From: Agreia sp. COWG | GTDB taxonomy: Bacteria; Actinomycetota; Actinomycetes; Actinomycetales; Microbacteriaceae | Direction of reading: 5' to 3' | Length of the DNA: 64,000 bases | NCBI RefSeq assembly: GCF_904528075.1 | Contig: NZ_LR882035.1 | Location: 3,100,001-3,164,000, forward strand | Part shown: in pieces, positions 41,660-49,738 of the stretch | Layout: every line of letters begins with the position of its first letter | Numbering within the stretch: position 1 is the first letter of the stretch | The notes under the pieces: model-generated | Seen by the model: the letters and a program-made list of their open reading frames with translations, nothing else | The model's database searches: none | Told to the model about the DNA's origin: nothing | Made by a program: the position numbers and the translations under genes

Positions 41660-42757
41660 TTACTTGCCCCAGCAGACCTTGGTCGCGTCAGCGGCCGAGA
41701 TGCTGTCGAGCCCGTCGACCGGCTTCTCGGTGACCAGCTTCGAGCCGGTGTCGAAGAAGTCGAGGCCCGCGCTCGCGCTGGGCTTGGTGCCGTCGGTGGC
41801 CAGCTTCGAGATGGCCTCCACACCCAGTTCGGCCATCTTCACCGGGTACTGCTGGGCCGTGGCGCTGATGACCCCGTCGGCCACGTTCTTCACACCGGCG
41901 CAGCCGCCGTCGATCGAGACGAGCAGCACGCCCTTCTCCTTGCCGGCCGCCTGCAGGGCCTGGTAGGCGCCATAGGCTGCGGGCTCGTTGATCGTGTAGA
42001 CGACGTTGATGTCGGAGTTCTTCGACAGCAGGGTCTCCATCGCCGTGCGTCCGCCGTCTTCGGCCCCGTCGGTCGACTCGTTGCCGACGATCTCGTAGTC
42101 GCCGCCGCTGTACGAGCCGGTCTTGGCCTCGTCGCCGTTCTTCTTCTTGTCGGCCGTGTCGATGCCCATGCCGGTCAGAAAGCCCTGGTCGCGGTTGTAG
42201 TCGACCGAGACCACCTTGTCGTTGAACAGGTCGAGCAACGCGATGGTGGCCTTCTTGCCGCCGAGCTGTGCGGCGGTCCACTTGCCGACGGATTCTCCCG
42301 CAGCGAAGTTGTCTGTGGCGAAGGTGATGTCCACGGCGTCGGCCGGGTCGGGCGGCGTATCGAGGGCGATCACGTAGAGGCCCGCATCCCGCGCCTTCTT
42401 GATGGCATCGACGACAGAAGGCCCGTTGGGGGTGATGAGAATCCCCTTGTCTCCCTTGGAGATGGCGTTCTCGATGGCCTGGATCTGAGTGTCTTCGTCG
42501 CCGTCTTCTTTGCCAGCCGCCAAGGTCAGCTTCACGCCGGCCTTGTCTGCTGCGGCCTTGGCGCCGTCTTCCATGGCGACGAAGTAGGGGTTCGTGGTGG
42601 TCTTCACGATCAGCGTGACTCCGACGTCGCCACCGCTGGCCGAGTCTGTGCTCGATGCACCGCCGCCACTCGAACAGGCCACGAGGCCGACAGAGGCGAC
42701 GAGAGCGATGGAGCCGAGGCTGGCGAGCCGGGCGATGGGCGATTTGCGAGTGTTCAT
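41660..42757 (-). CDS. Sugar ABC transporter substrate-binding lipoprotein (FrcB-like)
   Basis: 365-residue periplasmic-binding-protein-like lipoprotein of the ribose/fructose class (Peripla_BP_4). Lipobox LVACS with Cys at residue 28. Domain start LIVKTTTNPYFVAMEDGAKA, then GILITPNGPSVVDAIKKARD, LYVIALDTPPDPAD and VYTINEPAAYGAYQALQAAG with LLVSIDGGCAGVKNVADGVI. First gene of the LacI-regulated operon. ATG at 42757. Confidence 0.92.
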   Translation of the reverse strand: MNTRKSPIARLASLGSIALVASVGLVACSSGGGASSTDSASGGDVGVTLIVKTTTNPYFVAMEDGAKAAADKAGVKLTLAAGKEDGDEDTQIQAIENAISKGDKGILITPNGPSVVDAIKKARDAGLYVIALDTPPDPADAVDITFATDNFAAGESVGKWTAAQLGGKKATIALLDLFNDKVVSVDYNRDQGFLTGMGIDTADKKKNGDEAKTGSYSGGDYEIVGNESTDGAEDGGRTAMETLLSKNSDINVVYTINEPAAYGAYQALQAAGKEKGVLLVSIDGGCAGVKNVADGVISATAQQYPVKMAELGVEAISKLATDGTKPSASAGLDFFDTGSKLVTEKPVDGLDSISAADATKVCWGK

Positions 42758-42788
42758 AGAGTCCTCATTGGCTCAGGGGCGATCTGCC

Positions 42789-42838
42789 CGACAACGATGT
42801 CAGATCTAGGTATAGGCGCCAACACTGGGTAGAGTCAA
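42789..42838 (-). promoter_or_regulatory. Promoter and LacI operator of sugar operon
   Basis: On the minus strand TTGACT (42838-42833) and TATACC (42814-42809) with an 18-base spacer form a good sigma-70-type promoter. The LacI-type operator CGACAACGATGTCA (42789-42802) begins 6 bases downstream of the -10 box, an ideal place for repression. Confidence 0.72.
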
Positions 42839-42865
42839 GGGATATTTCGATCAGAGACGAGCGTA

Positions 42866-43912
42866 ATGACATCGTTATCAGGCCCGGTGTCACAGAATGC
42901 ACCGCGACGAAGGCCCACCATGAAGAACGTGGCAGACCTGGCGGGGGTCGGCGTGAAGACGGTGTCTCGAGTCATCAACCGCGAGCGCCACGTGTCTGAA
43001 GCGACGATCGCCCGCGTACTGCAGGCCGCCGAGCAACTGCAATATCAGCCCGATGTTCACGCGGGAAACCTTCGGCGGGCCGACCGCAGAACGGGCACCA
43101 TCGGCCTGCTCGTGGGCAACGTGGCCAACCCGTTCTCGGCCGCCGTGCATCGCGCCGTCGAGGACGCCGCGCTCGAGCGCCACATCGCCGTCTTCGCCTC
43201 GAGTCTCGACGACGACGCCGACCGCGAGCGGGCCTCGATCGAAGCGTTCCTGCGCCGCCGCGTCGACGGTCTGATCCTCACCACCGTGCACCACAGCCAG
43301 GCCTACCTCGGCGGCGAGCTCGAGCAGGGCACCCCGCTCGTCTTCGTCGACAGACGACCGAACGGCATCGTCGCCGATACGGTCTTGACGAACAACGCCG
43401 AGAGCGCGGCCTCTGCGGTGGGCCACCTTGCGGAGCACGGCCACACCCGCATCGCCTACCTGGGCGACAACGAAGAGATCTTCACCGCGAAGGAACGCAA
43501 GCGCGGGTACCTCGAGGCGCTCAGGCGTCGTGGCATCACGCCCGACGAGCGCCTGATCACCGATGGCCTGACAGACGACGCCAAGACCGCCGTCGCCGTC
43601 TCGGACATGCTGGCTCTCGACGATCCGCCTACGGCGATCTTCAGCGCACAGAACCTCATCACCATCGCCGTGATCGTGGCCCTTCGAAGGGTCGGACTCG
43701 AGCACCAGATAGCCCTGGTGGGCTTCGACGACATTCCCATGGCAGACCTCCTCTCCCCTGCCGTGACCGTCGTGGCCCAAGACCCGTCGGCCATGGGCCG
43801 CATCGCCGCTCGACGCATCTTCGAGCGGCTCGACGGCAACACGGGCCCGGCCCGCGACTTCGTCGTTCCGTCGCGACTCATCCAGCGGGGCTCGGGTGAG
43901 ATCCGGGCCTGA
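42866..43912 (+). CDS. LacI family transcriptional repressor
   Basis: 348-residue repressor. HTH and hinge: TMKNVADLAGVGVKTVSRVI then NRERHVSEATIARVLQAAEQ. Effector domain of the ribose-binding type: TIGLLVGNVANPFSAAVHRA, LVFVDRRPNGIVADTVLTNN, LVGFDDIPMADLLSPAVTVV. Divergent from the sugar ABC operon, which it surely controls. ATG 42866 is inside an operator; GTG 42887 and ATG 42920 (just before the HTH) are alternative starts. Confidence 0.9.
   Translation: MTSLSGPVSQNAPRRRPTMKNVADLAGVGVKTVSRVINRERHVSEATIARVLQAAEQLQYQPDVHAGNLRRADRRTGTIGLLVGNVANPFSAAVHRAVEDAALERHIAVFASSLDDDADRERASIEAFLRRRVDGLILTTVHHSQAYLGGELEQGTPLVFVDRRPNGIVADTVLTNNAESAASAVGHLAEHGHTRIAYLGDNEEIFTAKERKRGYLEALRRRGITPDERLITDGLTDDAKTAVAVSDMLALDDPPTAIFSAQNLITIAVIVALRRVGLEHQIALVGFDDIPMADLLSPAVTVVAQDPSAMGRIAARRIFERLDGNTGPARDFVVPSRLIQRGSGEIRA
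42867..42880 (+). promoter_or_regulatory. Second LacI operator, overlapping the lacI start
   Basis: TGACATCGTTATCA shares the AACGATGTCA core (inverse orientation) with the operator at 42789-42802. It overlaps the ATG at 42866, implying autoregulation, or that translation truly starts further downstream. Confidence 0.6.
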
Positions 43913-43933
43913 GAACGTGCAGCTCTGCCGACC

Positions 43934-43948
43934 GCCGAGAAGCTCGGC
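43934..43948 (+). terminator. Short hairpin after lacI
   Basis: GCCGAG-AAG-CTCGGC, 6-bp stem with 3-base loop, 21 bases after the lacI stop. No T-tract; weak candidate. Confidence 0.4.
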
Positions 43949-43990
43949 TAAGAGACAGTTGTCGGTTATAAAAGTTGGTTAGATAGGCCC

Positions 43991-45205
43991 ATGCAGCAAT
44001 TCGGCGTCGACCGCCTCTTCACGGTCTTCCAGCCCATCGTCGATCTCGAGACGCGCGAGGTCATCGCCCACGAGGCCCTCACCCGCGGCTCACTCCAGGG
44101 CGAGACGGTGCCGCCCGACCGGCTGTACGGCGACGCCTACCGCGCCGGCCTTGCCGCAGAGCTCGACGATGCCTGCATCTCGACGACGCTGCAGTCGGCC
44201 GAGGCGCGGCGATTGTCGCTGCCCGGCTCGTTATTCGTGAACGTCGAGCCCTCCAGTTTCGTCGGCGGCCGCGTGCCCGCCGGCTTGCTGAGCGCGCCCC
44301 CGATGGTGGTCGAGATCACGGAACGAGCTCTCACCACCGATCCCAGGGGCCTGCTCGAGGCCGCCGCGGCCCTGCGCGCGGCCGGCCATCTGATCGCCCT
44401 CGACGACGTCGGCGCCGAGCCCGCCTCGCTGGCCCTGCTCCCCCTGCTCGCCCCCGAGATCGTGAAGCTCGACATGGGCCTCATTCTTGGCCGACCCGAC
44501 CGGCTGTCGGCCACCGTGATGACCACGATCTCGGCCTACGTCGACGAGAGTGGCGCCGCCGTTCTAGCCGAGGGCATCGAGACCGAGAAGCACATCATCC
44601 GCGCCCGAGCGCTCGGTGCAACGTTCGGGCAGGGGTGGCACTTCGGCCGGCCCGATGAGACGCCGCGGGTGACGTCGGGCACGGGCATCCGGTCTCGTGC
44701 GAAGCGAACGTCGGCGACGGGCCCGGCCCACGCCGCGGCCACCCCCTTCGTGCCCGGATGCACCCCCTTCGACCTCGTCGCCAGCTCGGCCTCGGTGCGG
44801 GTCGGCGACAGGGCGCTGCTCGTCGAGGTGAGCAAGCTGCTCGAGGATCGCGCCGCCGGCGGTGGCGACACCTCGGTGCTGCTCGCCACGTTCCAGTCCG
44901 ACGACAACATCTCCGAGGCGACGCGCCTGCGCTATGAGCACCTGGTGGCAACCGGATGTCTGCTCACGGTCTACTCGACCATCGCGTCGGCAGACCTGCC
45001 GCATCCGGCCCGCAGCGTCGTGATCGATCGCAGCGATCCGCTGGGCGACGAGTGGGACGTGGTGCTGCTCACCGCCGACTACGCCGCCGCGCTGCTGGCG
45101 CGGGAGGTCGACGCGAGCCTGCACGAGGAGGGCAACTACGAGTTCGTGCTGACCACGGACCGCCGCGTGGTGGTCGAGGCTGCGCGGGCGTTGCTGACCC
45201 GCTGA
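43991..45205 (+). CDS. EAL-domain cyclic-di-GMP phosphodiesterase with DICT sensor domain
   Basis: 404-residue protein. EAL domain residues ~1-230 with the catalytic set: VIAHEALTRG (E-A-L at residues 28-30), FVNVEPSS (Asn), EITE, LIALDDVG (D-D), IVKLDMGLI (Lys), LAEGIETE (Glu) and GQGWHFGRP. The C-terminal ~150 residues resemble a DICT ligand-sensing domain (LVEVSKLLEDRA, LLATFQSDDNISEATRLRYE, YEFVLTTDRRVVVEAARALL). No GGDEF part. It should hydrolyse c-di-GMP to pGpG. ATG at 43991; stand-alone. Confidence 0.87.
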   Translation: MQQFGVDRLFTVFQPIVDLETREVIAHEALTRGSLQGETVPPDRLYGDAYRAGLAAELDDACISTTLQSAEARRLSLPGSLFVNVEPSSFVGGRVPAGLLSAPPMVVEITERALTTDPRGLLEAAAALRAAGHLIALDDVGAEPASLALLPLLAPEIVKLDMGLILGRPDRLSATVMTTISAYVDESGAAVLAEGIETEKHIIRARALGATFGQGWHFGRPDETPRVTSGTGIRSRAKRTSATGPAHAAATPFVPGCTPFDLVASSASVRVGDRALLVEVSKLLEDRAAGGGDTSVLLATFQSDDNISEATRLRYEHLVATGCLLTVYSTIASADLPHPARSVVIDRSDPLGDEWDVVLLTADYAAALLAREVDASLHEEGNYEFVLTTDRRVVVEAARALLTR

Positions 45206-45281
45206 GGCGGAGTCGACGGAGATTTCGGGATAACGGCGACGGGACTCGGCCGGAGGGTCGAGATGCTCGCCCGAGCTGACG

Positions 45282-45344
45282 AACGGGAGGAGATAAAGGA
45301 AACCGACGCCGTATTCGGCTCGGATGTGCTGAGCTCCTCCCGTT
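45282..45344. other. Inverted repeat in gene-free gap
   Basis: AACGGGAGGAG (45282-45292) is perfectly complementary to CTCCTCCCGTT (45334-45344), an 11-bp stem with a 41-base loop. It lies in the 262-base gap between the EAL gene and a small gene; nothing else is recognisable there. Confidence 0.35.
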
Positions 45345-45467
45345 GCGCCCGTCGAGCAGCCTCGCGACCGCCCATGGCGCCGCCAGCTGCACTCTCGACG
45401 ACGGGATTGTGCCGCACCCGCTCGTGCCATCTCGTGCGAAGGATTCGAACTGTCCTATTTTGGAATC

Positions 45468-45671
45468 ATGGGCACATTCAGCGGCACACCATTCAGAAGC
45501 GACTCGGCGGGCGACTGGGGCTACGAGCTCGCCGACGCCGCGAGCCGGGACTTCGTGCGTGACGCCTTGACCGGCGTCATCGGGCAGCTCGAGGCCAATG
45601 CCGACGAGTGGCTCGAGGCCAATGCCGCGCTCAAACAGGCACTGGATGCCGGGCTCCCCGGCCCGGCCTGA
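45468..45671 (+). CDS. Small DUF4259-like protein
   Basis: 67-residue protein whose N-terminus MGTFSGTPFRSDSAGDWGYE matches the usual beginning of DUF4259 proteins (M-G-T-W-G-x-G-P-F-x-x-D-x-A-x-D-W). Family members are about 120-140 residues, so this one is short and may be a truncated or minimal version. Function unknown. It is followed 15 bases later by another small gene on the same strand. Confidence 0.65.
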   Translation: MGTFSGTPFRSDSAGDWGYELADAASRDFVRDALTGVIGQLEANADEWLEANAALKQALDAGLPGPA

Positions 45672-45686
45672 GCCCCCGGCCCCACC

Positions 45687-46157
45687 ATGGATCTGTCTGC
45701 CCCACGAACTCTTCTCGAGGCGGTTCTTCACCTGCACCAGCTCGGCTACGAATCGGTGCGGGTGCATGCCTACCGCTATGCCACCGGCCATTGGAGGTGC
45801 GAACTGAGCCGGCTGGGCACTCCGATCAAGGGCGGCGACCGCATATTCGGCTACAGCTCGGCGTCGGACTGGGATTTTCTGGGAGACGGCAACGACCAGC
45901 CCATTGCCCCGGATGCCCTTGCCCGGCTCCTGATCGAACGGGTGCCCGCACTTGCAGGGCTGCGCACATCCGCCAAGGCATACACGGTGTGGTACTCGGT
46001 CTTGCTCGACCACTGCGCTCCCGGTGGCTTGTTCATCCTCTCTGACGACTGCGGCTACGACGCCCGTCGCGATGGGTATGTGCAGCTGGGGCGCCCCATC
46101 GGTTCGCCCGCGGGCGCCATGGCGGGGGACCAGTTTCCGCTCTCCCCCGTGTTCTGA
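45687..46157 (+). CDS. Hypothetical protein
   Basis: 156-residue soluble protein without a recognised domain. Segments: LEAVLHLHQLGYESVRVHAY, HWRCELSRLG, RIFGYSSASDWDFLGDGNDQ and FILSDDCGYDARRDGYVQLG. The size, acidity and position next to a DUF4259-like gene recall small immunity-type proteins, but this is only a resemblance. ATG at 45687; probably co-transcribed with the upstream gene. Confidence 0.6.
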   Translation: MDLSAPRTLLEAVLHLHQLGYESVRVHAYRYATGHWRCELSRLGTPIKGGDRIFGYSSASDWDFLGDGNDQPIAPDALARLLIERVPALAGLRTSAKAYTVWYSVLLDHCAPGGLFILSDDCGYDARRDGYVQLGRPIGSPAGAMAGDQFPLSPVF

Positions 46158-46179
46158 GCCACCATCTCTGCCGGCGACC

Positions 46180-47073
46180 TCACACCACGTAGGCGTCGAC
46201 GAACAGCGCCCCACGAATGAGCCTCAGCTCGTCGAGCAGGCGCTCGATGAGCGCGGCGTTCACGCCCGTCGCCACAAGGTCGTGCGGGCCCAGTGGCTGC
46301 AGCTTCCCGCAGCGCACGCGGATCACCTCCCACCCCACCTGGCGCAGCAGCCTGTCTTTGCGACGGTCGTTCGCCTCGCGCTTGCCCACGTGCTCGAGGC
46401 CGAACTTGCCGATCGTGTCGTACTCGATGGCCACCTTCAGCTCGGGAATCAGGATGTCGGGCCACACCTCGAGCCGGTCGAAGAACGGCTGCCGCACGAC
46501 AACAGCATTCGGGGTCATGTCGAGGTCGAGTCGCCGCGCGAGCCTGTGCCGCAGATCGCCCTCGGCGGCAGAGGCGGGGCGCGGAGCGCGGGTGCTGTGA
46601 AACGCCGTGCCGGCCGCACGTTCGACGCCACCGTGCGAAGCCAGCGCCCCGTGCCGCGCCGCCGCAGGCTGAGCCGCCCCCTCGGGCCGCGCATCCGGCC
46701 CCGCAGGCCGAGCCGCCGCAGCCACGACGGGCTCGCGGCCGGGGTCATCGGGCATCCGGATGCGACGGGGTACGGCCAGGGCCAGACACTCTGGGCACCA
46801 CGAGGACTTGCGTCTCTTTCGCCCCGGCCGGGTGCGTTGCTCGCCGGGCGTGGCCACGAACACATGCCCGGTGTCGCACTGCCAGGTGAGATAGACGTCG
46901 GCCGCGGGAGGAATCTGCGTGAGCACGATTCCGCCGTTCAGATCAGGGTGGAACTGCTTCGCCAGAACGGGGTACCGCTCCCAGTCGGCGCGGTAGCTGC
47001 CCACCGCATAGGGCACGGCGAGCCCCTTCGACCACTGGCGGCGGGCCCACCAGGCTCCGACGTTCTCAGACAT
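46180..47073 (-). CDS. Zinc-ribbon protein with Vsr/PD-(D/E)XK nuclease-like domain
   Basis: 297-residue two-domain protein. Residues ~30-105 form a treble-clef/zinc-ribbon module of the DUF4379 kind (YPVLAKQFHPDLNGG, YLTWQCDTGHVFVATPGE, KSSWCPECLALA; C-x-x-x-H and C-x-x-C). A ~60-residue Ala/Pro-rich linker follows. The C-terminal ~110 residues look like a restriction-endonuclease fold: VWPDILIPELKVAIEYDTIG, then KREANDRRKDRLLRQVGWEV and IRVRCG, as in very-short-patch-repair nucleases. Catalytic residues would be the Asp and Glu of PD..IEYD. Target unknown. Confidence 0.7.
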   Translation of the reverse strand: MSENVGAWWARRQWSKGLAVPYAVGSYRADWERYPVLAKQFHPDLNGGIVLTQIPPAADVYLTWQCDTGHVFVATPGEQRTRPGRKRRKSSWCPECLALAVPRRIRMPDDPGREPVVAAAARPAGPDARPEGAAQPAAARHGALASHGGVERAAGTAFHSTRAPRPASAAEGDLRHRLARRLDLDMTPNAVVVRQPFFDRLEVWPDILIPELKVAIEYDTIGKFGLEHVGKREANDRRKDRLLRQVGWEVIRVRCGKLQPLGPHDLVATGVNAALIERLLDELRLIRGALFVDAYVV

Positions 47074-47092
47074 GCCAGCTCACACCCGCAAG

Positions 47093-48088
47093 CTAGGCGG
47101 CACCCCCGACGGCGGTCTCCGCGTTCCGCTCGGCAAGCCGCGCGAACGCCTCCACGAGCTCGCTCGGGCCGATCACCTCGATCTCCGCGTCGAAGCGGTT
47201 GAGCGACGCAGCGAGCGCCACCCACGACCAGGAGCCGAGCTCGATGCCGCACCTCTCCGGACCGAGATCCTCGACAGTCGCGTCTCCCGCGAAGGGCAGC
47301 ACCCGGGAGGCCGCCGTACGCAGCACTACCCTCCCGACGCAGGGCCACTGGTCTTGCTGCGCGGAACCCTTGAACCGGGCCGAGACATAGGCCGCGACAT
47401 CCCCGCCCGGGATGCCACGGGGCACGAACCGCGCGCCCGTCGGCGTGCGCGGCGTGATGCGATCGGCCCGGAAGATGCGCCAATCGTCGCGATCGAGATC
47501 CCAGGCCACCAGATACCACCGCCCACTCGACATCACCAGGCGATGAGGCTCGACCCGGCGAGGTGAGGCGGGCGTGGCGTCGATGCGACTGACCTCGACC
47601 CCCGCGTAATCGAGGCGCAGCACCACCTGTGCACGAACCGCAGAAGACACCGCGATCAGCACGTCGGGCGACACGACCTCGCGCTCTCCGCCCACCGCAC
47701 GCGTCGCGATCGTCGAGAACTGCAGCGCATCGAGCCGGTGCCGCAGCCGCGACGGCATCACCTGCCGCACGGTCGTCAGCGCGCGAACTGCCGCTTCTTC
47801 GATGCCCGCACCGGACAGGGTCGCCGCCTGCAACGCGACGGCCAGCGCGATGACCTGCTCGTCATCGAAGAGCAACGGGGGAAGCTGAGCGCCGGCGTCG
47901 AGGCGATACCCGCCATCCGGCCCCATCGTGGCCTGGATGCTGTATCCCATCTCGCGGAGACGATCCACGTCTCGTCGCACCGTGCGATGACTGATGTCGA
48001 GCCGCTCGGCCAGCAGGGCACCCGGCCAATCGCGCTGAGTCTGCAGCAGCGAGAGCAAGCTGAGCAGCCGCGAGGTGGTCGTCGTCAT
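47093..48088 (-). CDS. WYL/HTH_11 domain transcriptional regulator (YafY-like)
   Basis: 331-residue regulator. N-terminal winged helix: TSRLLSLLSLLQTQRDWPGA, then LAERLDISHRTVRRDVDRLR and MGYSIQATMGPDGGYRLDAG. WYL domain near residues 135-205 with SSGRWYLVAWDLDRDDWRIF; C-terminal WCX extension. ATG at 48088. Divergent from a VOC-family gene, the common YafY/PhnB-like pairing, so it probably controls that gene. Confidence 0.88.
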   Translation of the reverse strand: MTTTTSRLLSLLSLLQTQRDWPGALLAERLDISHRTVRRDVDRLREMGYSIQATMGPDGGYRLDAGAQLPPLLFDDEQVIALAVALQAATLSGAGIEEAAVRALTTVRQVMPSRLRHRLDALQFSTIATRAVGGEREVVSPDVLIAVSSAVRAQVVLRLDYAGVEVSRIDATPASPRRVEPHRLVMSSGRWYLVAWDLDRDDWRIFRADRITPRTPTGARFVPRGIPGGDVAAYVSARFKGSAQQDQWPCVGRVVLRTAASRVLPFAGDATVEDLGPERCGIELGSWSWVALAASLNRFDAEIEVIGPSELVEAFARLAERNAETAVGGAA

Positions 48089-48191
48089 GTTCTCGATCCT
48101 AAATCCAGTGTAGGACCGAAACTGACCTATACGACTGTGAGCGTTGATTGCACCGGGGAGAAGCCCCGGCGACATGACGAGGAGTTACGAC

Positions 48192-48671
48192 ATGACCATC
48201 ATCACGACCACCCACCTCAACTTCCGCGGCGATGCGCGAGCGGCCCTCGACTTCTACCAGTCGGTATTCGGCGGCCAGACGATGATCGCCACCTACGGCG
48301 ACTTCGGCATGCCGGCGGATGCGCCCGGTGCCGACAAGGTGGTCTTCGGCCAGGTAGAGAGCGCGGGCGGCTTCCGCGTCATGGCCTACGACACACCGGG
48401 CGAGGGCGCATCGGGAGACACCGGATCGGCAGCCCCCGCGGGCTCAACGCACCGCCAGAACGGCGTCACCATCACCGATCAGCCCTTCTTCGTGTCGGTG
48501 CGCGGCGAGACGCTCGACGAGGTCGAGGGGTACTGGAACGCGCTCTCGGTCGGCGCCTCGATCGTCGAGCCCCTCGCCGCCTCGGCCTGGAGCCCTGGCT
48601 TCGGCATGCTCACCGACAGCTTCGGCGTCACCTGGATCCTCGACGTCGCCGCTGCCTACCCTGCCGAGTAA
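48192..48671 (+). CDS. VOC family protein (PhnB/glyoxalase-like)
   Basis: 159-residue vicinal-oxygen-chelate protein: TTHLNFRGDARAALDFYQSV at the start, and TDSFGVTWILDVA at the C-terminal end; PhnB-like members of this type lack a demonstrated activity. ATG at 48192 with GGAG upstream (AGGAGTTACGAC). Divergent from the WYL regulator, with a 103-base promoter gap. Confidence 0.87.
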   Translation: MTIITTTHLNFRGDARAALDFYQSVFGGQTMIATYGDFGMPADAPGADKVVFGQVESAGGFRVMAYDTPGEGASGDTGSAAPAGSTHRQNGVTITDQPFFVSVRGETLDEVEGYWNALSVGASIVEPLAASAWSPGFGMLTDSFGVTWILDVAAAYPAE

Positions 48672-48760
48672 CGGTCGCCAGTCCGGTGCAGCTACTCGAC
48701 CGGCACGATCGATCTACGAGAGGATGGCCGCATCACACGATCAGCGACAGGAGTCCCGTC

Positions 48761-49702
48761 ATGCCCGCAGCGAGCAATCTGACCGAGTACCTCAGCAGCC
48801 TCCCCGAGCTCCGGCGCGCGGAATTCGACAGGCTGGCGACCATCGTCGCGGCGGTGCCCGTGCCGCCGTCGAACAACTCGTTCGTCTTTCGTGCCGGGCA
48901 GACCGACCACCCCGAGTTCGACGACGTCGAGCTCGTGTTCTGGAAGGCAGTCGAGCAGCTGCACCTGCGCAACGCGGTCGGTGACGGCGAGCTGCCGTTG
49001 GTCTACTGGGGCTTCCACTCCATCGATCTGCTGGCCAGGCGCCACTCCAACGGCGTTCTCGTCACCGACCGCACCGTCTACATCGACGACGTGGGCCACG
49101 CCTCAGCCCACTTCGCCGCCAGCAGCATCGACCCTGCCTCGGTGCGGGTGGTGGGCGACTCGCTCGAGGTGGCCGGCGCATCCATCGGCCTCGGGCAGAT
49201 CGAGCGAATGCTGCAGACGAGTACCGCACCGGATGCTGCCGCCTACCTCGCCGGGGTCATCTCCGCCCTGCAGGGGGCCACTTTCAAGACCGCCCCCGCA
49301 GAGGCAGAGCAGACCGTGGAACAGCTCGTGTTCGCGAGTCGCCTCAACTCCGACCTGCTGCTGCCGTCCCGCCCGAAAGACGCCAAGGGCTTGGCCAAGC
49401 TGGCGGCGAAGTGGAAGCTCCCGCCCGAGGAGACCCTCCTCGTCTCACTGTCGAGCGGCACCTTCGCGGGCGTGTACGGCATCGCCATCACGAACGCGGC
49501 CGTCTACTCCAAAGACCTCATGGAGCCGCTGTTCCGCACTCCGCTCGAAAACGTCGAGGGCTTCGTCTGGGAGGCCGAGACCAAGACGTTCCGGGTGTCG
49601 CCCGATCATGCCGCACCGACGCATCCCGCGATCACCGACGACAACCGCGACTACGCGTCGGCCCTTCTGCACACCCTGGCCCGCGCCGCCGCCCACGAGT
49701 AG
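48761..49702 (+). CDS. Hypothetical protein with possible PH-like modules
   Basis: 313-residue soluble protein, no recognised family. Two beta-rich segments look like PH-type modules: SNGVLVTDRTVYIDDVGHAS in the middle and ETLLVSLSSGTFAGVYGIAI then TNAAVYSKDLMEPLFRTPLE near the C-terminus. Between them, KDAKGLAKLAAKWKLPPEE. ATG at 48761, preceded by GACAGGAG. Stand-alone between the VOC gene and the convergent response regulator. Confidence 0.65.
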   Translation: MPAASNLTEYLSSLPELRRAEFDRLATIVAAVPVPPSNNSFVFRAGQTDHPEFDDVELVFWKAVEQLHLRNAVGDGELPLVYWGFHSIDLLARRHSNGVLVTDRTVYIDDVGHASAHFAASSIDPASVRVVGDSLEVAGASIGLGQIERMLQTSTAPDAAAYLAGVISALQGATFKTAPAEAEQTVEQLVFASRLNSDLLLPSRPKDAKGLAKLAAKWKLPPEETLLVSLSSGTFAGVYGIAITNAAVYSKDLMEPLFRTPLENVEGFVWEAETKTFRVSPDHAAPTHPAITDDNRDYASALLHTLARAAAHE

Positions 49703-49738
49703 GCGGCACCTCGTCACAGGTCTAGAGCTCGGCGAAAT

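Noticed and set aside
45425..45445. GGATTCGAAC, resembling the T-loop of a tRNA on the minus strand
   Set aside because: The flanking bases do not form a T-stem, and no D-arm, anticodon arm or acceptor stem can be drawn around it.
47738..48760. Long open frame running from the WYL gene region into the 48761-49702 gene
   Set aside because: It is antisense to the WYL gene and out of frame with the VOC gene; the ATG at 48761 with AGGAG is the real start.
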